From positions 12,135,001-12,199,000 of the forward strand of contig NZ_JACHMI010000001.1 of assembly GCF_014207985.1 (NCBI RefSeq): a stretch of 64,000 nucleotides of DNA, given 5' to 3'. Positions within the stretch are counted from its first letter, which is position 1; each line of letters opens with the position of its first letter. This document shows, one piece after another, positions 45,373 to 54,955 of this stretch. The notes under the pieces were generated by a model. It was not told the DNA's origin and made no database searches. It was given only the letters and a program-made list of their open reading frames with translations. The position numbers and the translations under genes were made by a program. The DNA comes from Nonomuraea rubra (lineage in GTDB: Bacteria > Actinomycetota > Actinomycetes > Streptosporangiales > Streptosporangiaceae).

Positions 45373-45738
45373 TCAGAGCCGGTTGCCCGGCGCCTCGTGA
45401 GGCACCGGCCACACCTCCACCGCGCCGACCGACGCGAACGGCACCTCGGCGGCGATCTCCAGGGCCCGGCGCTCGTCCGGCACGTCCAGCAGGTACCAGC
45501 TCGCCAGGTACTCCTTGGTCTCCAGGTAGGGGCCGTCGGTCACGGCGGGCACGCCGCCGCGCACGCGCACGGTCCTCGCCTCCGCCGCGTCGGCGTTCCC
45601 GTACGCGAGGAGCAGCTCGCCCGTCTCGGCGTACTTGCGGTTGAACGCGTCCTGCTGCTCGATGGCCCGCTCGGCCTCCTCGGCCGGGAACGACTCCCAC
45701 GTCTCGGCGTTGCCGTAGATCATGACCATGTACTTCAC
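45373..45738 (-). CDS. YCII-related protein
   Basis: The 121-residue protein has the YCII ferredoxin-like fold, starting KYMVMIYGNAETWESFP and including GVPAVTDGPYLETKEYLASW and VEVWPVP. In actinomycetes such genes often neighbour ECF sigma factors, as here. The GTG start is preceded by GGAGGA at good spacing. Catalytic function is unknown. Confidence 0.88.
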   Translation of the reverse strand: MKYMVMIYGNAETWESFPAEEAERAIEQQDAFNRKYAETGELLLAYGNADAAEARTVRVRGGVPAVTDGPYLETKEYLASWYLLDVPDERRALEIAAEVPFASVGAVEVWPVPHEAPGNRL

Positions 45739-45845
45739 GATGTGTCCTCCTCGTCTCTCACCGGTCGGTCGGAGCCGGGACGGCCTCCTCGACATCCCTC
45801 CGGAGATTTTTCTGCACGTACTCAGGCGTTCATGGCCCGGTTAAG

Positions 45846-46809
45846 GTGAGGCAGTGTGATCTCGAGGTGTTCTCTCCCCGTTCGTGGCTCGCCACGGCGA
45901 TCACCGGCGCCTTAATCAGCACCGTCGTCGCCGTCCCCGCCACAGCAGCATCCACCCTCACCCCCGCCAAGGTCACCGACCCCGTCGCCCACGTCGACCC
46001 GACGGCTCCTGGCCGACCGGCGGCGACGGCTTCCGCACCGTGACGGCCCCGCAGGCCGCTCCGGACGCGATCTACGTCCAGGACGTCAAGGTCAACGGCA
46101 GGGCGTACGCGAAGTCGTGGCTGCCCGAGTCGCTGCTGAACCGCGGCGGCGAGGTCGTCGTCAACGTCGGCACCACCGCGAACCGGCAGTGGGCCACCGC
46201 CGAAGCCGACCTGCCCGTGGACCACGTGCCCGCCGCGCAGACCCCGATCCCGAACCTGCCCGCCGCGTGCGAGCCCGCGGGAGCCGCCTGCGCCCAGCGG
46301 CTCCAGTACGACGTGGACGGCGTGGCCACCGCCGACGCCAAGGCCCAGGGCAACCTGGACGGCAAGGGCTGGAGCTTTCCCGCGGAACAGCTCCCCGCCC
46401 CCGGCCCGTACGAGACCTACGTGATCCCCGGCACCAGGGGCACGGCGGGCAACTTCCACAGCCTGCGCGGCCAGCGCACGTACCTCACGCCGGGCCGCTA
46501 CCAGGCGCTCGACCTGCTGGTCACGGCCGTCAACGGCGACCAGCAGATCGAGCTCACGATCACCTACGCGGACGGCACGACCTCCACGGCCCCGCTCAAG
46601 GTGACCGACTGGGCGGCGGCGTCACCGCACTTCGGTGAGGAGGCGGCGCTCACGGCCGGCACCCGCTACAACGTCAACGGCACCGCCGACGGCCGCAAGG
46701 TGAGCATCTGGCGCGTCTCGGTGCCGACCGACCCGGCCCGCGAGGCGGTCTCGTTCACCAGCCCGCCGTCCCCAACGTGAAAATCTTCGCCCTCAGCACG
46801 AAGGCGTAG
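45846..46809 (+). pseudogene. GH92-type alpha-mannosidase remnant
   Basis: A signal peptide (ALISTVVAVPATAA, then TDPVAHVDP) occupies one frame. A second frame, from about 46030, encodes the C-terminal part of a GH92-like enzyme: YVQDVKVNGRAYAKSWLP and GGEVVVNVGTTANRQWATA, plus a carbohydrate-binding-like tail. The expected end PAVPNVKIFALSTKA lies in a third frame after about 46760. The catalytic bulk of a 700+ residue enzyme is missing, and at least two frameshifts or deletions are present. Confidence 0.7.
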
Positions 46810-46855
46810 AAAACCTGATGCGGCGCCGACGCCGGTTGAGCTAGCGTCGGCGCCC

Positions 46856-47365
46856 ATGGCTCTCCCCCGCCCTCCCTTCGTCGCCGATGAACGCACGCAA
46901 CTGCTCGGCTGGCTCGACCTGCAACGCTCGATCGTGCGATGGAAGTGCGAGGGCCTGTCGGAGGAGGACGCCCACCGCTCGGTGCTGCCCGACTCGCCGC
47001 TCATGACGCCCGCGGGCCTGATCTCGCATCTGCGCTGGACCGAGCACACCTGGTTCGAGGTGCTGTTCCTCGGCGGCGACTCGGCCGTCAACCCCGCTTT
47101 CGACGAGTCGGTCGAGGATGCCGACATGCGCGTGGCAGGCGTCCCCCTGGCCCGTCTCCTCGACGAGTACGAGCGCCAGTGCCAGACCTCCAACGAGATC
47201 GTCGCCGCCCACTCCTTCGACGACGTGGGCAAGCACCCCGACTTCCGCTCGGCGCATGCCACGCTGCGCTGGATGCTCATCCACATGGTCGAGGAGACCG
47301 CCAGGCACGCCGGCCACCTCGACACGATCAGGGAGCTGCTGGACGGCACCAAGGGCTACTACTGA
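46856..47365 (+). CDS. DinB/DUF664-family protein
   Basis: The 169-residue DinB-fold protein contains RTQLLGWLDLQRSIVRWKCEGL, LISHLRWTEHTWFEVLF and MLIHMVEETARHAGHLD, with histidines in the usual metal-binding positions. It is probably a mycothiol-dependent or hydrolase-like enzyme of unknown substrate. It ends 3 nt before the convergent ROK regulator's stop. Confidence 0.85.
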   Translation: MALPRPPFVADERTQLLGWLDLQRSIVRWKCEGLSEEDAHRSVLPDSPLMTPAGLISHLRWTEHTWFEVLFLGGDSAVNPAFDESVEDADMRVAGVPLARLLDEYERQCQTSNEIVAAHSFDDVGKHPDFRSAHATLRWMLIHMVEETARHAGHLDTIRELLDGTKGYY

Positions 47366-48511
47366 TCACAGCCCGAGCATCTGGGCGGGCTCGGCGAGGA
47401 TCTGCTGGATGATCAGGCCGGCCGCGCCCAGCACGGCCGCGTCGCCGCCCGTCCCCGAGACCACCAGCGCCGGCGGCGTCCCCCGCATCTGCCCCAGCCG
47501 CGCCCGCAGCCCCTCCGACACCGGCCCCTCCAGCCACCGGAACAGCGGCGCGAAGATGCCGCCGAGCACGATCCTGCCCGGGTCCAGCAGGTGCACGGCC
47601 GAGGTGAGCGCCACGCCCAGCGCCCTCCCGGCCCGCTCGCACGCCTTCAGGGCCTCCGCGTCGCCGGACTCCAGCCGCGCCACCAGGTCGCCGACCGAGG
47701 CCAGCTCGCCGAGCAGCGCGTCCTGCCCGGCGTAGACCTCCAGGCACCCCCGCCCGCCGCACCGGCAGACCGGCCCGTCCGGCACGACCACCACGTGCCC
47801 CAGCTCGCCCGCCAGCCCGAACGTGCCCCTGAACACCGCCCCCTCGACCACCAGGCCGGCGCCGATGCCGATCTCGCCGGACACGTAGAGGAAGTCCGGC
47901 TCGCGCGCGCCGAACCACAGCTCCCCGAGCGCCGCGAGGTTCGCCTCGTTGTCGATCTCGAAGGGCAGCTCCACCAGGTCAGCCACCCGCACGTCCCGCC
48001 ATCCGAGGTGCGGCGCGCTCCGCAGCACCCCGCCCTCGACCGTGCCCGGTACGGCCAGGGCCGCCCCGATCAGCCGCAGCCCGCCGGCCTCGGCCTCCGC
48101 CGTGACGTCCTTCACCAGGTCACGCAGCTCCTCCAGGATCCGTCCCGGATCGGAGTTGCGGTTGTCGGCACGCCGCACCCGCCGCAGCCGCACGGTACGC
48201 GTGAGGTCCACCACGCACGCCGCCAGGTAGTCGATGTTGATCTCCAGCCCCAGCGCGGCCACCCGGTGCCCGCTCAGGCTGACCGCCACGCCGGGCCGCC
48301 CCCGCTCGCCGCCCCGCACGGTGCCGCTCTCGGTTACCACGCCCGCCTCCAGCAGGTCCGCGACCAGGCTGGATACGGTGGTCTTGGTGAGCCCGGTCCT
48401 CTCCGCCAGAGCCGCGCGGGTGTGCGGTCCTGACCGGTGGATGGTCGCCAGGACTACGGCCAGGTTACGGGCGCGCATGGAATCATGCCGGACCCCCCTT
48501 GACGACACCAT
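47366..48511 (-). CDS. ROK-family transcriptional regulator (XylR/NagC-like)
   Basis: The 381-residue protein has an N-terminal winged helix (AALAERTGLTKTTVSSLVADLLEAG) and a ROK sugar-kinase-like domain with the zinc-site sequence GRGCLEVYAGQ preceded by CRC. It is divergent from xylA and very likely represses it until xylose or a related sugar binds. ATG 48511 follows GAGGAGG by 5 nt; the GTG two codons upstream overlaps that site. Confidence 0.92.
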   Translation of the reverse strand: MVSSRGVRHDSMRARNLAVVLATIHRSGPHTRAALAERTGLTKTTVSSLVADLLEAGVVTESGTVRGGERGRPGVAVSLSGHRVAALGLEINIDYLAACVVDLTRTVRLRRVRRADNRNSDPGRILEELRDLVKDVTAEAEAGGLRLIGAALAVPGTVEGGVLRSAPHLGWRDVRVADLVELPFEIDNEANLAALGELWFGAREPDFLYVSGEIGIGAGLVVEGAVFRGTFGLAGELGHVVVVPDGPVCRCGGRGCLEVYAGQDALLGELASVGDLVARLESGDAEALKACERAGRALGVALTSAVHLLDPGRIVLGGIFAPLFRWLEGPVSEGLRARLGQMRGTPPALVVSGTGGDAAVLGAAGLIIQQILAEPAQMLGL

Positions 48512-48527
48512 GCCCACCTCCTCAGGA

Positions 48528-48548
48528 TTAATACAGATTATGGACTAA
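48528..48548. promoter_or_regulatory. AT-rich dyad in the ROK-xylA promoter region
   Basis: An imperfect 21-bp dyad starts with TTAATAC and ends with GACTAA, with 7 of 10 half-site positions paired. It is the only AT-rich element in the 55-nt divergent gap and is a likely operator of the ROK regulator. Confidence 0.5.
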
Positions 48549-48566
48549 AGCCCGCGAAGGATGGAA

Positions 48567-49718
48567 ATGACCGCTTTCACGCCGACCCCTGACGACCGCT
48601 TCGCCTTCGGCCTCTGGACCGTGGGCTGGCAGGCCCGCGACCCGTTCGGCGACGCCTCCCGCCCCGCGCTCGACCCGGTGGAGACCGTGCACCGCCTGGC
48701 CGAGCTGGGCGCCCACGGCGTCAGCTTCCACGACGACGACCTGCTCGCCGTCGAGCCCGACCGGGACAAGGCCATCGCCGCCTTCAGGAAGGCCCTGGAC
48801 GAGACCGGCATGAAGGTCCCCGCGGCCACCACGAACCTGTTCACCCACCCGGTGTTCAAGGACGGCGCCTTCACCAGCAACGACCGCGACGTACGCCGGT
48901 ACGCCCTGCGCAAGGTCATGCGCAACCTCGACCTGGCCGCCTCGCTCGGCGCGAAGACGTACGTGTGCTGGGGCGGGCGCGAGGGCGCCGAGTCCGACGC
49001 CGCCAAGGACGTCAAGGCCGCGATGTCGCGCTACAAGGAGGCGCTGGACGTCATCTGCCAGTACGTCATCGACAAGGGCTACGACATCCGCTTCGCCATC
49101 GAGCCCAAGCCGAACGAGCCCCGCGGCGACATCCTCCTGCCCACGATCGGCCACGCCCTGGCCCTGATCAACGAGCTGGAGCACCCCGAGATGGTGGGCG
49201 TCAACCCGGAGGTCGGCCACGAGCAGATGGCCGGGCTCAACTTCGTCCACGGCATCGCCCAGGCCCTCTGGCACGGCAAGCTCTTCCACATCGACCTCAA
49301 CGGCCAGCACGGCCCCAAGTACGACCAGGACCTGATCTTCGGCCACGGCGACCTGAAGAGCGCGTTCTTCCTGGTGGACCTGCTGGAGACGCACGGCTAC
49401 GACGGCCCGCTGGTCTTCGACTACAAGCCGCTGCGCACCGACGACCCCCAGGACGTGTGGGACTCGGCCGCGGCGAACATGCGCACGTACCTGATCCTCA
49501 AGGAGAAGTCGCGCGTCTTCCGCGCCGACCCCGAGGTGCAGGAGGCCCTGCGCAACTCCCGCGTGGACGAGCTGGCCCGGCCCACGCTGGCCGCCGGCGA
49601 GACCTGGCAGGACCTGGCCAAGGACGACTTCGACGTCGAGGCGGCCGCCGCCCGCGGCTTCCACTTCACCCGGCTCAACCAGCTCGCGCTCGAGCACCTC
49701 ATGGGGGTACGCGGATGA
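48567..49718 (+). CDS. xylA: xylose isomerase
   Basis: The 383-residue actinobacterial (class I) xylose isomerase starts [20 protein letters not shown]. It carries the catalytic His in [10 protein letters not shown], metal ligands in [24 protein letters not shown] and the terminal metal Asp in LVFDYKPLR. It interconverts D-xylose and D-xylulose. The second ATG (48567) is spaced properly from AAGGA. It overlaps the next gene by ATGA. Confidence 0.96.
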   Translation: MTAFTPTPDDRFAFGLWTVGWQARDPFGDASRPALDPVETVHRLAELGAHGVSFHDDDLLAVEPDRDKAIAAFRKALDETGMKVPAATTNLFTHPVFKDGAFTSNDRDVRRYALRKVMRNLDLAASLGAKTYVCWGGREGAESDAAKDVKAAMSRYKEALDVICQYVIDKGYDIRFAIEPKPNEPRGDILLPTIGHALALINELEHPEMVGVNPEVGHEQMAGLNFVHGIAQALWHGKLFHIDLNGQHGPKYDQDLIFGHGDLKSAFFLVDLLETHGYDGPLVFDYKPLRTDDPQDVWDSAAANMRTYLILKEKSRVFRADPEVQEALRNSRVDELARPTLAAGETWQDLAKDDFDVEAAAARGFHFTRLNQLALEHLMGVRG

Positions 49719-50458
49719 CCCGACCGATCAGTGTCCAGCTCTACACCGTCAGAGACGAGTTGGCCGCCGACCGCGACTCCGTGCTGAGACGGATCGCGGA
49801 GATCGGATACCGGGCCGTCGAGCCCTACGACCCCACGGCCGACCCGGAGGGCTTCCGCCGGGTCGCCGACGACCTCGGGCTCACCGTGTCGGGCACGCAC
49901 GCGTACGCGCTGCTCAGCCAGGAGCCCTCGAAGGTCTTCGACGCGATCGCCACGGTCGGGACCGACAAGGTGATCATCCCGGGCGGCATCGCCGAGGAGG
50001 AGTTCACCACCCGCGACGGCCTCGCGCGCACGGCCGACCTGCTCAACACCCTGGGCGAGCAGGCCGCCGCGTACGGGATGCGGATCGGCTACCACAACCA
50101 CTGGTGGGAGATCGAGCCGCGGGTGGACGGCAGGCACGCCATCGAGGTGCTGGCAGACCTGCTCGCCCCGCAGGTGTTCCTGGAGATCGACACCTACTGG
50201 GCTGCCGTGGGCGGCGCCGACGTGCCCGCCCTGCTCGGCCGCCTGTCGGAGCGGATCGACGCGCTGCACGTCAAGGACGGCCCGGGGGTCAAGGGCGAGC
50301 CGCACGTCGCGGTGGGCGCGGGCGTGATGCCCGTGCCCGCGATCCTCGCCGCCGCCCCCGGCGCGTGGCGCATCGTCGAGCTCGACGAGTGCGCGACCGA
50401 CATCTTCGCCGCCCTCGCGGACAGCCACGCCTACCTCACCTCCTTGGAGGGCTCTTGA
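49715..50458 (+). CDS. sugar phosphate isomerase/epimerase-like TIM barrel
   Basis: The 247-residue AP-endonuclease-2-type TIM barrel has [33 protein letters not shown], with metal-site residues in [21 protein letters not shown] and HVKDGPG. It resembles inositol and sugar catabolic isomerases (IolE/YcjR type). Coupled between xylA and an oxidoreductase, it probably works on a keto-sugar. Confidence 0.88.
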   Translation: MTRPISVQLYTVRDELAADRDSVLRRIAEIGYRAVEPYDPTADPEGFRRVADDLGLTVSGTHAYALLSQEPSKVFDAIATVGTDKVIIPGGIAEEEFTTRDGLARTADLLNTLGEQAAAYGMRIGYHNHWWEIEPRVDGRHAIEVLADLLAPQVFLEIDTYWAAVGGADVPALLGRLSERIDALHVKDGPGVKGEPHVAVGAGVMPVPAILAAAPGAWRIVELDECATDIFAALADSHAYLTSLEGS

Positions 50459-51558
50459 GCAACGGCCCGGTCGGCGTCGCCATCGTCGGCGCCGGAGTCA
50501 TCAGCGGCCAATACCTCCGCAACCTCAACTCCTTCCCCGACGTGCGCGTGGTCGCCGTCGCGGACCTCGACACCGACCGGGCCGCCACCGTGGCCAGGGA
50601 GCACGACGTACGCGTGTCCGGCACCCTCGGCGCCGTGCTCTCCCTGGCGGAGGTCGAGCTCGTCGTCAACCTCACCATCCCGGCCGCGCACGCGGCCGTC
50701 GCGCTGGAGTCGCTGCGCGCCGGCAAGCACGTGTACGGGGAGAAGCCCCTGGCCATGAACCTGGACGAGGCCGCGAAGGTCATGTCCGAGGCCGAGAGCC
50801 GGGGGCTGCGGGTGGGCGGCGCCCCCGACACCTTCCTCGGCGCCGGGCTGCAGTCCGCCGTTCACGCCCTGCGGACGGGCTCGATCGGCGAGCCGGTCGC
50901 CGTCGCGGCCGCCACGCAGAGCCTGGGCCCGGAGTCCTGGCACCCCAGCCCGGAGTTCCTGTACGCGCTCGGCGGCGGCCCGCTGTTCGACCTGGGCCCC
51001 TACTACCTGACCGCCCTGGTGTCCCTGCTCGGCCCGGTCGCCCGCGTGGCGGCCGGCACGCGCAGGGCCCGCGACCAGCGGGTCATCGGCTCCGGGCCGA
51101 AGGCGGGCACCCTGTTCCCGGTGGAGGTGCCCACCCACGTCAACGCCCTGCTGGACTTCCCCGGCTCGGCCACGGCGTCGGCCACCTTCAGCTTCGACTC
51201 GGCCGTGAACCGCCGGATGATCGAGATCATCGGCACCGAGGGCGCGCTGTCGCTGCCGGACCCCAACACGTTCGACGGCCCGCTGCTCGCCCGCGGCCCC
51301 GGCGACGCCGACTGGCGGGAGCTGCCGCTGGCGGGCACCACGGCGGGGCGCGGCATCGGCGTGCTGGACATGGCCAGGTCGATCCGCGCGGGCACGCCGC
51401 ACCGCGCGTCGGGCGAGCTGGCCTACCACGTGCTGGAGCTGATGTCGGCGATCAGCGAGTCGGGCGAGCGGTCGGAGTTCAGGCCCATCGCCTCCACGGC
51501 GGCGGCGCCGGAGCCGCTGCCCGCGGGCTGGGACCCGTACGCCGCCACGCTGTCCTGA
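50455..51558 (+). CDS. Gfo/Idh/MocA-family oxidoreductase
   Basis: The 367-residue NAD(P)-dependent sugar dehydrogenase has an N-terminal Rossmann motif AIVGAGVISGQYL, the conserved GEKPLAMNLDEA (Lys of the EKP motif), and GGGPLFDLGPYYLTALV in the C-terminal domain. It starts at a TTG overlapping the epimerase stop (TTGA), with GGAGG upstream. It probably oxidises a cyclic sugar or inositol in the same pathway. Confidence 0.88.
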   Translation: MSNGPVGVAIVGAGVISGQYLRNLNSFPDVRVVAVADLDTDRAATVAREHDVRVSGTLGAVLSLAEVELVVNLTIPAAHAAVALESLRAGKHVYGEKPLAMNLDEAAKVMSEAESRGLRVGGAPDTFLGAGLQSAVHALRTGSIGEPVAVAAATQSLGPESWHPSPEFLYALGGGPLFDLGPYYLTALVSLLGPVARVAAGTRRARDQRVIGSGPKAGTLFPVEVPTHVNALLDFPGSATASATFSFDSAVNRRMIEIIGTEGALSLPDPNTFDGPLLARGPGDADWRELPLAGTTAGRGIGVLDMARSIRAGTPHRASGELAYHVLELMSAISESGERSEFRPIASTAAAPEPLPAGWDPYAATLS

Positions 51559-51686
51559 CGCCGTGGGCGGCGGGCCTCCGCCGCCCACCGCGAAGCCCTA
51601 CGCGAAGTCAAAGGAGTCACCACCCGCCGGGCGGGGCACTGTTACGGTGAGTAATCGTCTCGTAACAGCACTCCAAAGGGGATCCC

Positions 51687-53036
51687 ATGCGCGTCCTGAT
51701 CCAGCTCCGCCCGGCCCCCGACGTCGTCGCGTCGGTGATCGACCCCGGCGTCCGCAGCGCGGTCTCCGACGTCGTCGCCGAGCTGCCCGGAGTCCTCCTC
51801 GACCGGGCGTTCACCCCCGTGGCCGTGCCCAGGCCGGTCTCCGCCCACGGCACCCCGCTCTCCCTGCACCACGGGGTGCGGTTCTCGATGGCGCCGGAGG
51901 ACGCCTCCGTGCTCGTCCGCGGCGAGATCTCCGACGCCGAGCTCGGCACCCGCACGTCACTGCTGTCCTCCTCGGTACGCGAGGTGGCGGGCGTGTTCGC
52001 CGACCCCGCCATCCATTCGCACCCGACCTGCGGCGACAGCGGCCCCGTCGGCGACTGGGAGGAGGTCAGGCGGCTGCTGCACGCCTACGACCTGTGGTCC
52101 GCGGGCCACGACGGCGAGGGCGTGGCCATCGCCGTCGTCGACACCGGCATCAACGCCGACCACGTCGCCGCCCGCCTCGGCCACGACGTGACCATCGACG
52201 CCGACCGGAGCTGGAGCCCGCCCGGTGTCGGCAAGTCCCCCGGCCGGTACCCCGTGGGTCACGGCTCCATGTGCGCCTTCGACACGCTGATCGCCGCGCC
52301 CAAGGCGACCCTGCTCGACCTCCCGGTCCTGCTCAGCCGCAAGCCGGGCCCGACCGCCGACGGCCTGCTGTCGGACGCGGTGGCCGCCTACTCCCACCTG
52401 AACACCGTGCTGCAGGCCATGCCCGCCGACTCAAGGTCCCTGGTGGTCTCCAACAGCTGGGGGCTGTTCTCGCCCGACATGGACTTCCCGCCCGGCCATC
52501 CGGGCAACTACTCCGACAACCCGGCGCACCCGTTCAACGTGATCGTCGGCAGCCTGGAGGAGGCGGGCGCCGACATCCTGTTCTCGGCGGGCAACTGCGG
52601 GCGCGAGTGCCCCGACGGGCGGTGCGGCTTCCCCGACCGGTCGATCGCGGGCGCCAACTCCCACCCGCGCGTGCTGTCCGTCGGCGGCGTGGACACGCGG
52701 GGCGAGCGCGTCGGCTACTCCTCGCAGGGGCCGGGGCGGCTGTCGGAGCGCAAGCCCGACCTGTGCGCGTACACGCACTTCGCCGGCTCCGAGGCGGTCG
52801 GCGCCGCCGACACCGGCACGTCCGCCGCCTGCCCCGTGGCCGCCGGCGTGGTGGCCGCCGTGCGCACGCACCGCTCCGCTGCCGAGCTGTCGCCCGCGCA
52901 GCTGCGTACGCTGCTGCACCGCACCGCCGACGACCGCAGCACGGTCGGCTTCGACCACGACTACGGCTACGGCGTCATCGACCCGGCCGCCGTCCTGGCC
53001 GCGCTGGGCAGGCAGAACCGCACCCGAGCCGCCTGA
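51687..53036 (+). CDS. S8 (subtilisin-like) serine peptidase without signal peptide
   Basis: The 449-residue subtilase has catalytic Asp152 (VVDTGI), His192 (VGHGSM) and Ser379 (GTSAACPVAAG). An N-terminal domain of about 140 residues replaces the usual propeptide. No secretion signal or membrane helix is seen, unlike most actinomycete subtilases, so it is probably cytosolic. A small gene follows after 1 nt and may encode a partner. A cellular quality-control or defence role is possible but unproven. Confidence 0.87.
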   Translation: MRVLIQLRPAPDVVASVIDPGVRSAVSDVVAELPGVLLDRAFTPVAVPRPVSAHGTPLSLHHGVRFSMAPEDASVLVRGEISDAELGTRTSLLSSSVREVAGVFADPAIHSHPTCGDSGPVGDWEEVRRLLHAYDLWSAGHDGEGVAIAVVDTGINADHVAARLGHDVTIDADRSWSPPGVGKSPGRYPVGHGSMCAFDTLIAAPKATLLDLPVLLSRKPGPTADGLLSDAVAAYSHLNTVLQAMPADSRSLVVSNSWGLFSPDMDFPPGHPGNYSDNPAHPFNVIVGSLEEAGADILFSAGNCGRECPDGRCGFPDRSIAGANSHPRVLSVGGVDTRGERVGYSSQGPGRLSERKPDLCAYTHFAGSEAVGAADTGTSAACPVAAGVVAAVRTHRSAAELSPAQLRTLLHRTADDRSTVGFDHDYGYGVIDPAAVLAALGRQNRTRAA

Positions 53037-53037
53037 C

Positions 53038-53292
53038 ATGGCCATGGTCCAGGTGCGGCTGCCGCCGGAGGCCACCCTCGCCGACGCGTTGCGCCTGCTC
53101 CGCCTGTCCGACGAGGACGCCGACGCCGGCTACGGCCTGGTGGCGGTCGTGCCGGGGCTGCGGGTGCTGCGCGTCAGTGAGGAGGCGGCCCGCCGGCTGG
53201 TCGGCGACCTCGCGGCCGGGCGGGTCCCGGCCGAGCTCGTGGACGTCTTCTCCGACCCGCGCGTCGAGCCGCAGGAGCCCGGTGACGGGTAG
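53038..53292 (+). CDS. small protein downstream of the subtilase
   Basis: The 84-residue acidic protein is of unknown family, with Leu-rich helices (ATLADALRLLRLSDEDADAG, EEAARRLVGDLAAGRVP). It starts one nucleotide after the protease stop and is probably cotranscribed. It could be a regulator or substrate-specifying partner of the protease; this is inference from position. Confidence 0.6.
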   Translation: MAMVQVRLPPEATLADALRLLRLSDEDADAGYGLVAVVPGLRVLRVSEEAARRLVGDLAAGRVPAELVDVFSDPRVEPQEPGDG

Positions 53293-53332
53293 CGCGTTCG
53301 CCTGAATCGAGCGGACCCGCAAGAATGGCGCG

Positions 53333-54955
53333 ATGGCTGACAGTGCCGAGACCGACTGGGTCTCCAGGTTCGCGGACGAGGTGATCTCCGAGGCGGAGCG
53401 ACGTGCCCCGGGCAAAACGATCGTCTGCGCCTCAGGGCTGAGCCCGTCGGGCCCGATCCACCTGGGCAACCTGCGCGAGGTGATGACGCCGCACCTGGTC
53501 GCCGACGAGATCAGGCGGCGCGGCCTGGAGTGCAGGCACCTGCTGTCGTGGGACGACTACGACCGCTTCCGCAGGGTGCCCGCGGGCATCGACCCGTCGT
53601 GGGCCGAGCACATCGGCAAGCCACTGACCTCGGTGCCCGCCCCGCCCGGCAGCACGTACGCCAACTGGGCCGAGCACTTCAAGGCCCCGCTGGTCACCGC
53701 GCTGGCGGAGCTGGGCGTGGAGTACGACCCGATCAGCCAGACCGAGCAGTACACCTCGGGCGTCTACCGCGAGCAGATCCTGACGGCCGTGCGCGCGCGG
53801 GCCGGCATCGACGCCGTGCTGTCGCGTTACCGGCTCAAGCAGGCGGCGGAGAGCGAGCAGGCCGCCGACGACTACTTCCCGTACAAGCCGTACTGCGACC
53901 TGTGCGAGCGCGACCTGACCACGGTCACCGCCTACGACGACGAGACGACCGAGCTGGCCTACACCTGCGAGTGCGGCTTCGGCGAGACCGTCCGGCTGGC
54001 CGAGCACGACCGCGGCAAGCTGGTGTGGAAGGTCGACTGGCCGATGCGCTGGGCGTACGAGGGCGTGATCTTCGAGCCGTCCGGGGTCGATCACCACTCT
54101 CCCGGTTCGGCGTGGATCGTGGGCGGCCAGCTCGTGGGCGAGGTGTTCGGCGGGCAGCAGCCGATCGGCCCCATGTACGCGTTCGTCGGCATCACCGGCA
54201 TGGCCAAGATGAGCAGCTCCAAGGGCGGCGTGCCGATCCCGGCCGACGCGCTGGAGATCATGGAGGCGCCGCTGCTGCGCTGGTTGTACGCCCGCCGCAA
54301 GCCGGCCCAGTCCTTCAAGATCGCCTTCGACCAGGAGATCCAGCGGCTCTACGACGAGTGGGACTCCCTGGGCCGCAAGGTCGCCGCCGGGCAGGCCCAG
54401 CCCGCCGAGCTGGCCGCCTACAACCGCGCGGTGAGCACGGCCGCCGGCCCGCTGCCCGCCACGCCGCACCCGGTCGCCTACCGCACGCTGGCCTCCGTGG
54501 TGGACATCACGACCGGCCACGCCGAGCAGACCCTGCGCATCCTGCGCGACCTCGACGGTGTCGAGGCACTCGACGAGGTCGCCCCCCGCCTCGGGCGGGC
54601 GCAGCGCTGGGTGGAGCTCCACCTGCCCGCCGACCAGCGCACCCGCGTGCGGGAGTCGCCCGACCAGGAGCTGCTCGACTCGCTCGGGCAGGAGGAGCAC
54701 GAGGCGCTGCGGCTGCTGGCCGACGGCCTCGACGACTGGACTCTGGAGGGGCTGACCGCGCTCGTGTACGGCGTGCCCAAGCTTCAGGCCGGGCTGCCGG
54801 TGGACGCCAAGCCCACGCCCGAGATGAAGACGGCGCAGCGGGCCTTCTTCACCCTGCTCTACCGCCTGCTCGTCGGCTCCGACACCGGCCCGAGGCTGCC
54901 CACGCTGCTGATGGCCGTGGGCGCCGAGCGGGTGCGCAAGCTGGTGGGCGCTTGA
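53333..54955 (+). CDS. lysS: class I lysyl-tRNA synthetase
   Basis: The 540-residue class I LysRS (archaeal/spirochaete type) has HIGH motif HLGN at 43-46 (SGPIHLGNLREV), KMSKS as KMSSSKGG near residue 292, and a zinc-ribbon-like insertion with CDLCERDL and CECGFGE. It charges tRNA-Lys. Actinomycetes often have a class II enzyme as well, so this may be a second enzyme. It overlaps the kinase gene by TTGA. Confidence 0.92.
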   Translation: MADSAETDWVSRFADEVISEAERRAPGKTIVCASGLSPSGPIHLGNLREVMTPHLVADEIRRRGLECRHLLSWDDYDRFRRVPAGIDPSWAEHIGKPLTSVPAPPGSTYANWAEHFKAPLVTALAELGVEYDPISQTEQYTSGVYREQILTAVRARAGIDAVLSRYRLKQAAESEQAADDYFPYKPYCDLCERDLTTVTAYDDETTELAYTCECGFGETVRLAEHDRGKLVWKVDWPMRWAYEGVIFEPSGVDHHSPGSAWIVGGQLVGEVFGGQQPIGPMYAFVGITGMAKMSSSKGGVPIPADALEIMEAPLLRWLYARRKPAQSFKIAFDQEIQRLYDEWDSLGRKVAAGQAQPAELAAYNRAVSTAAGPLPATPHPVAYRTLASVVDITTGHAEQTLRILRDLDGVEALDEVAPRLGRAQRWVELHLPADQRTRVRESPDQELLDSLGQEEHEALRLLADGLDDWTLEGLTALVYGVPKLQAGLPVDAKPTPEMKTAQRAFFTLLYRLLVGSDTGPRLPTLLMAVGAERVRKLVGA

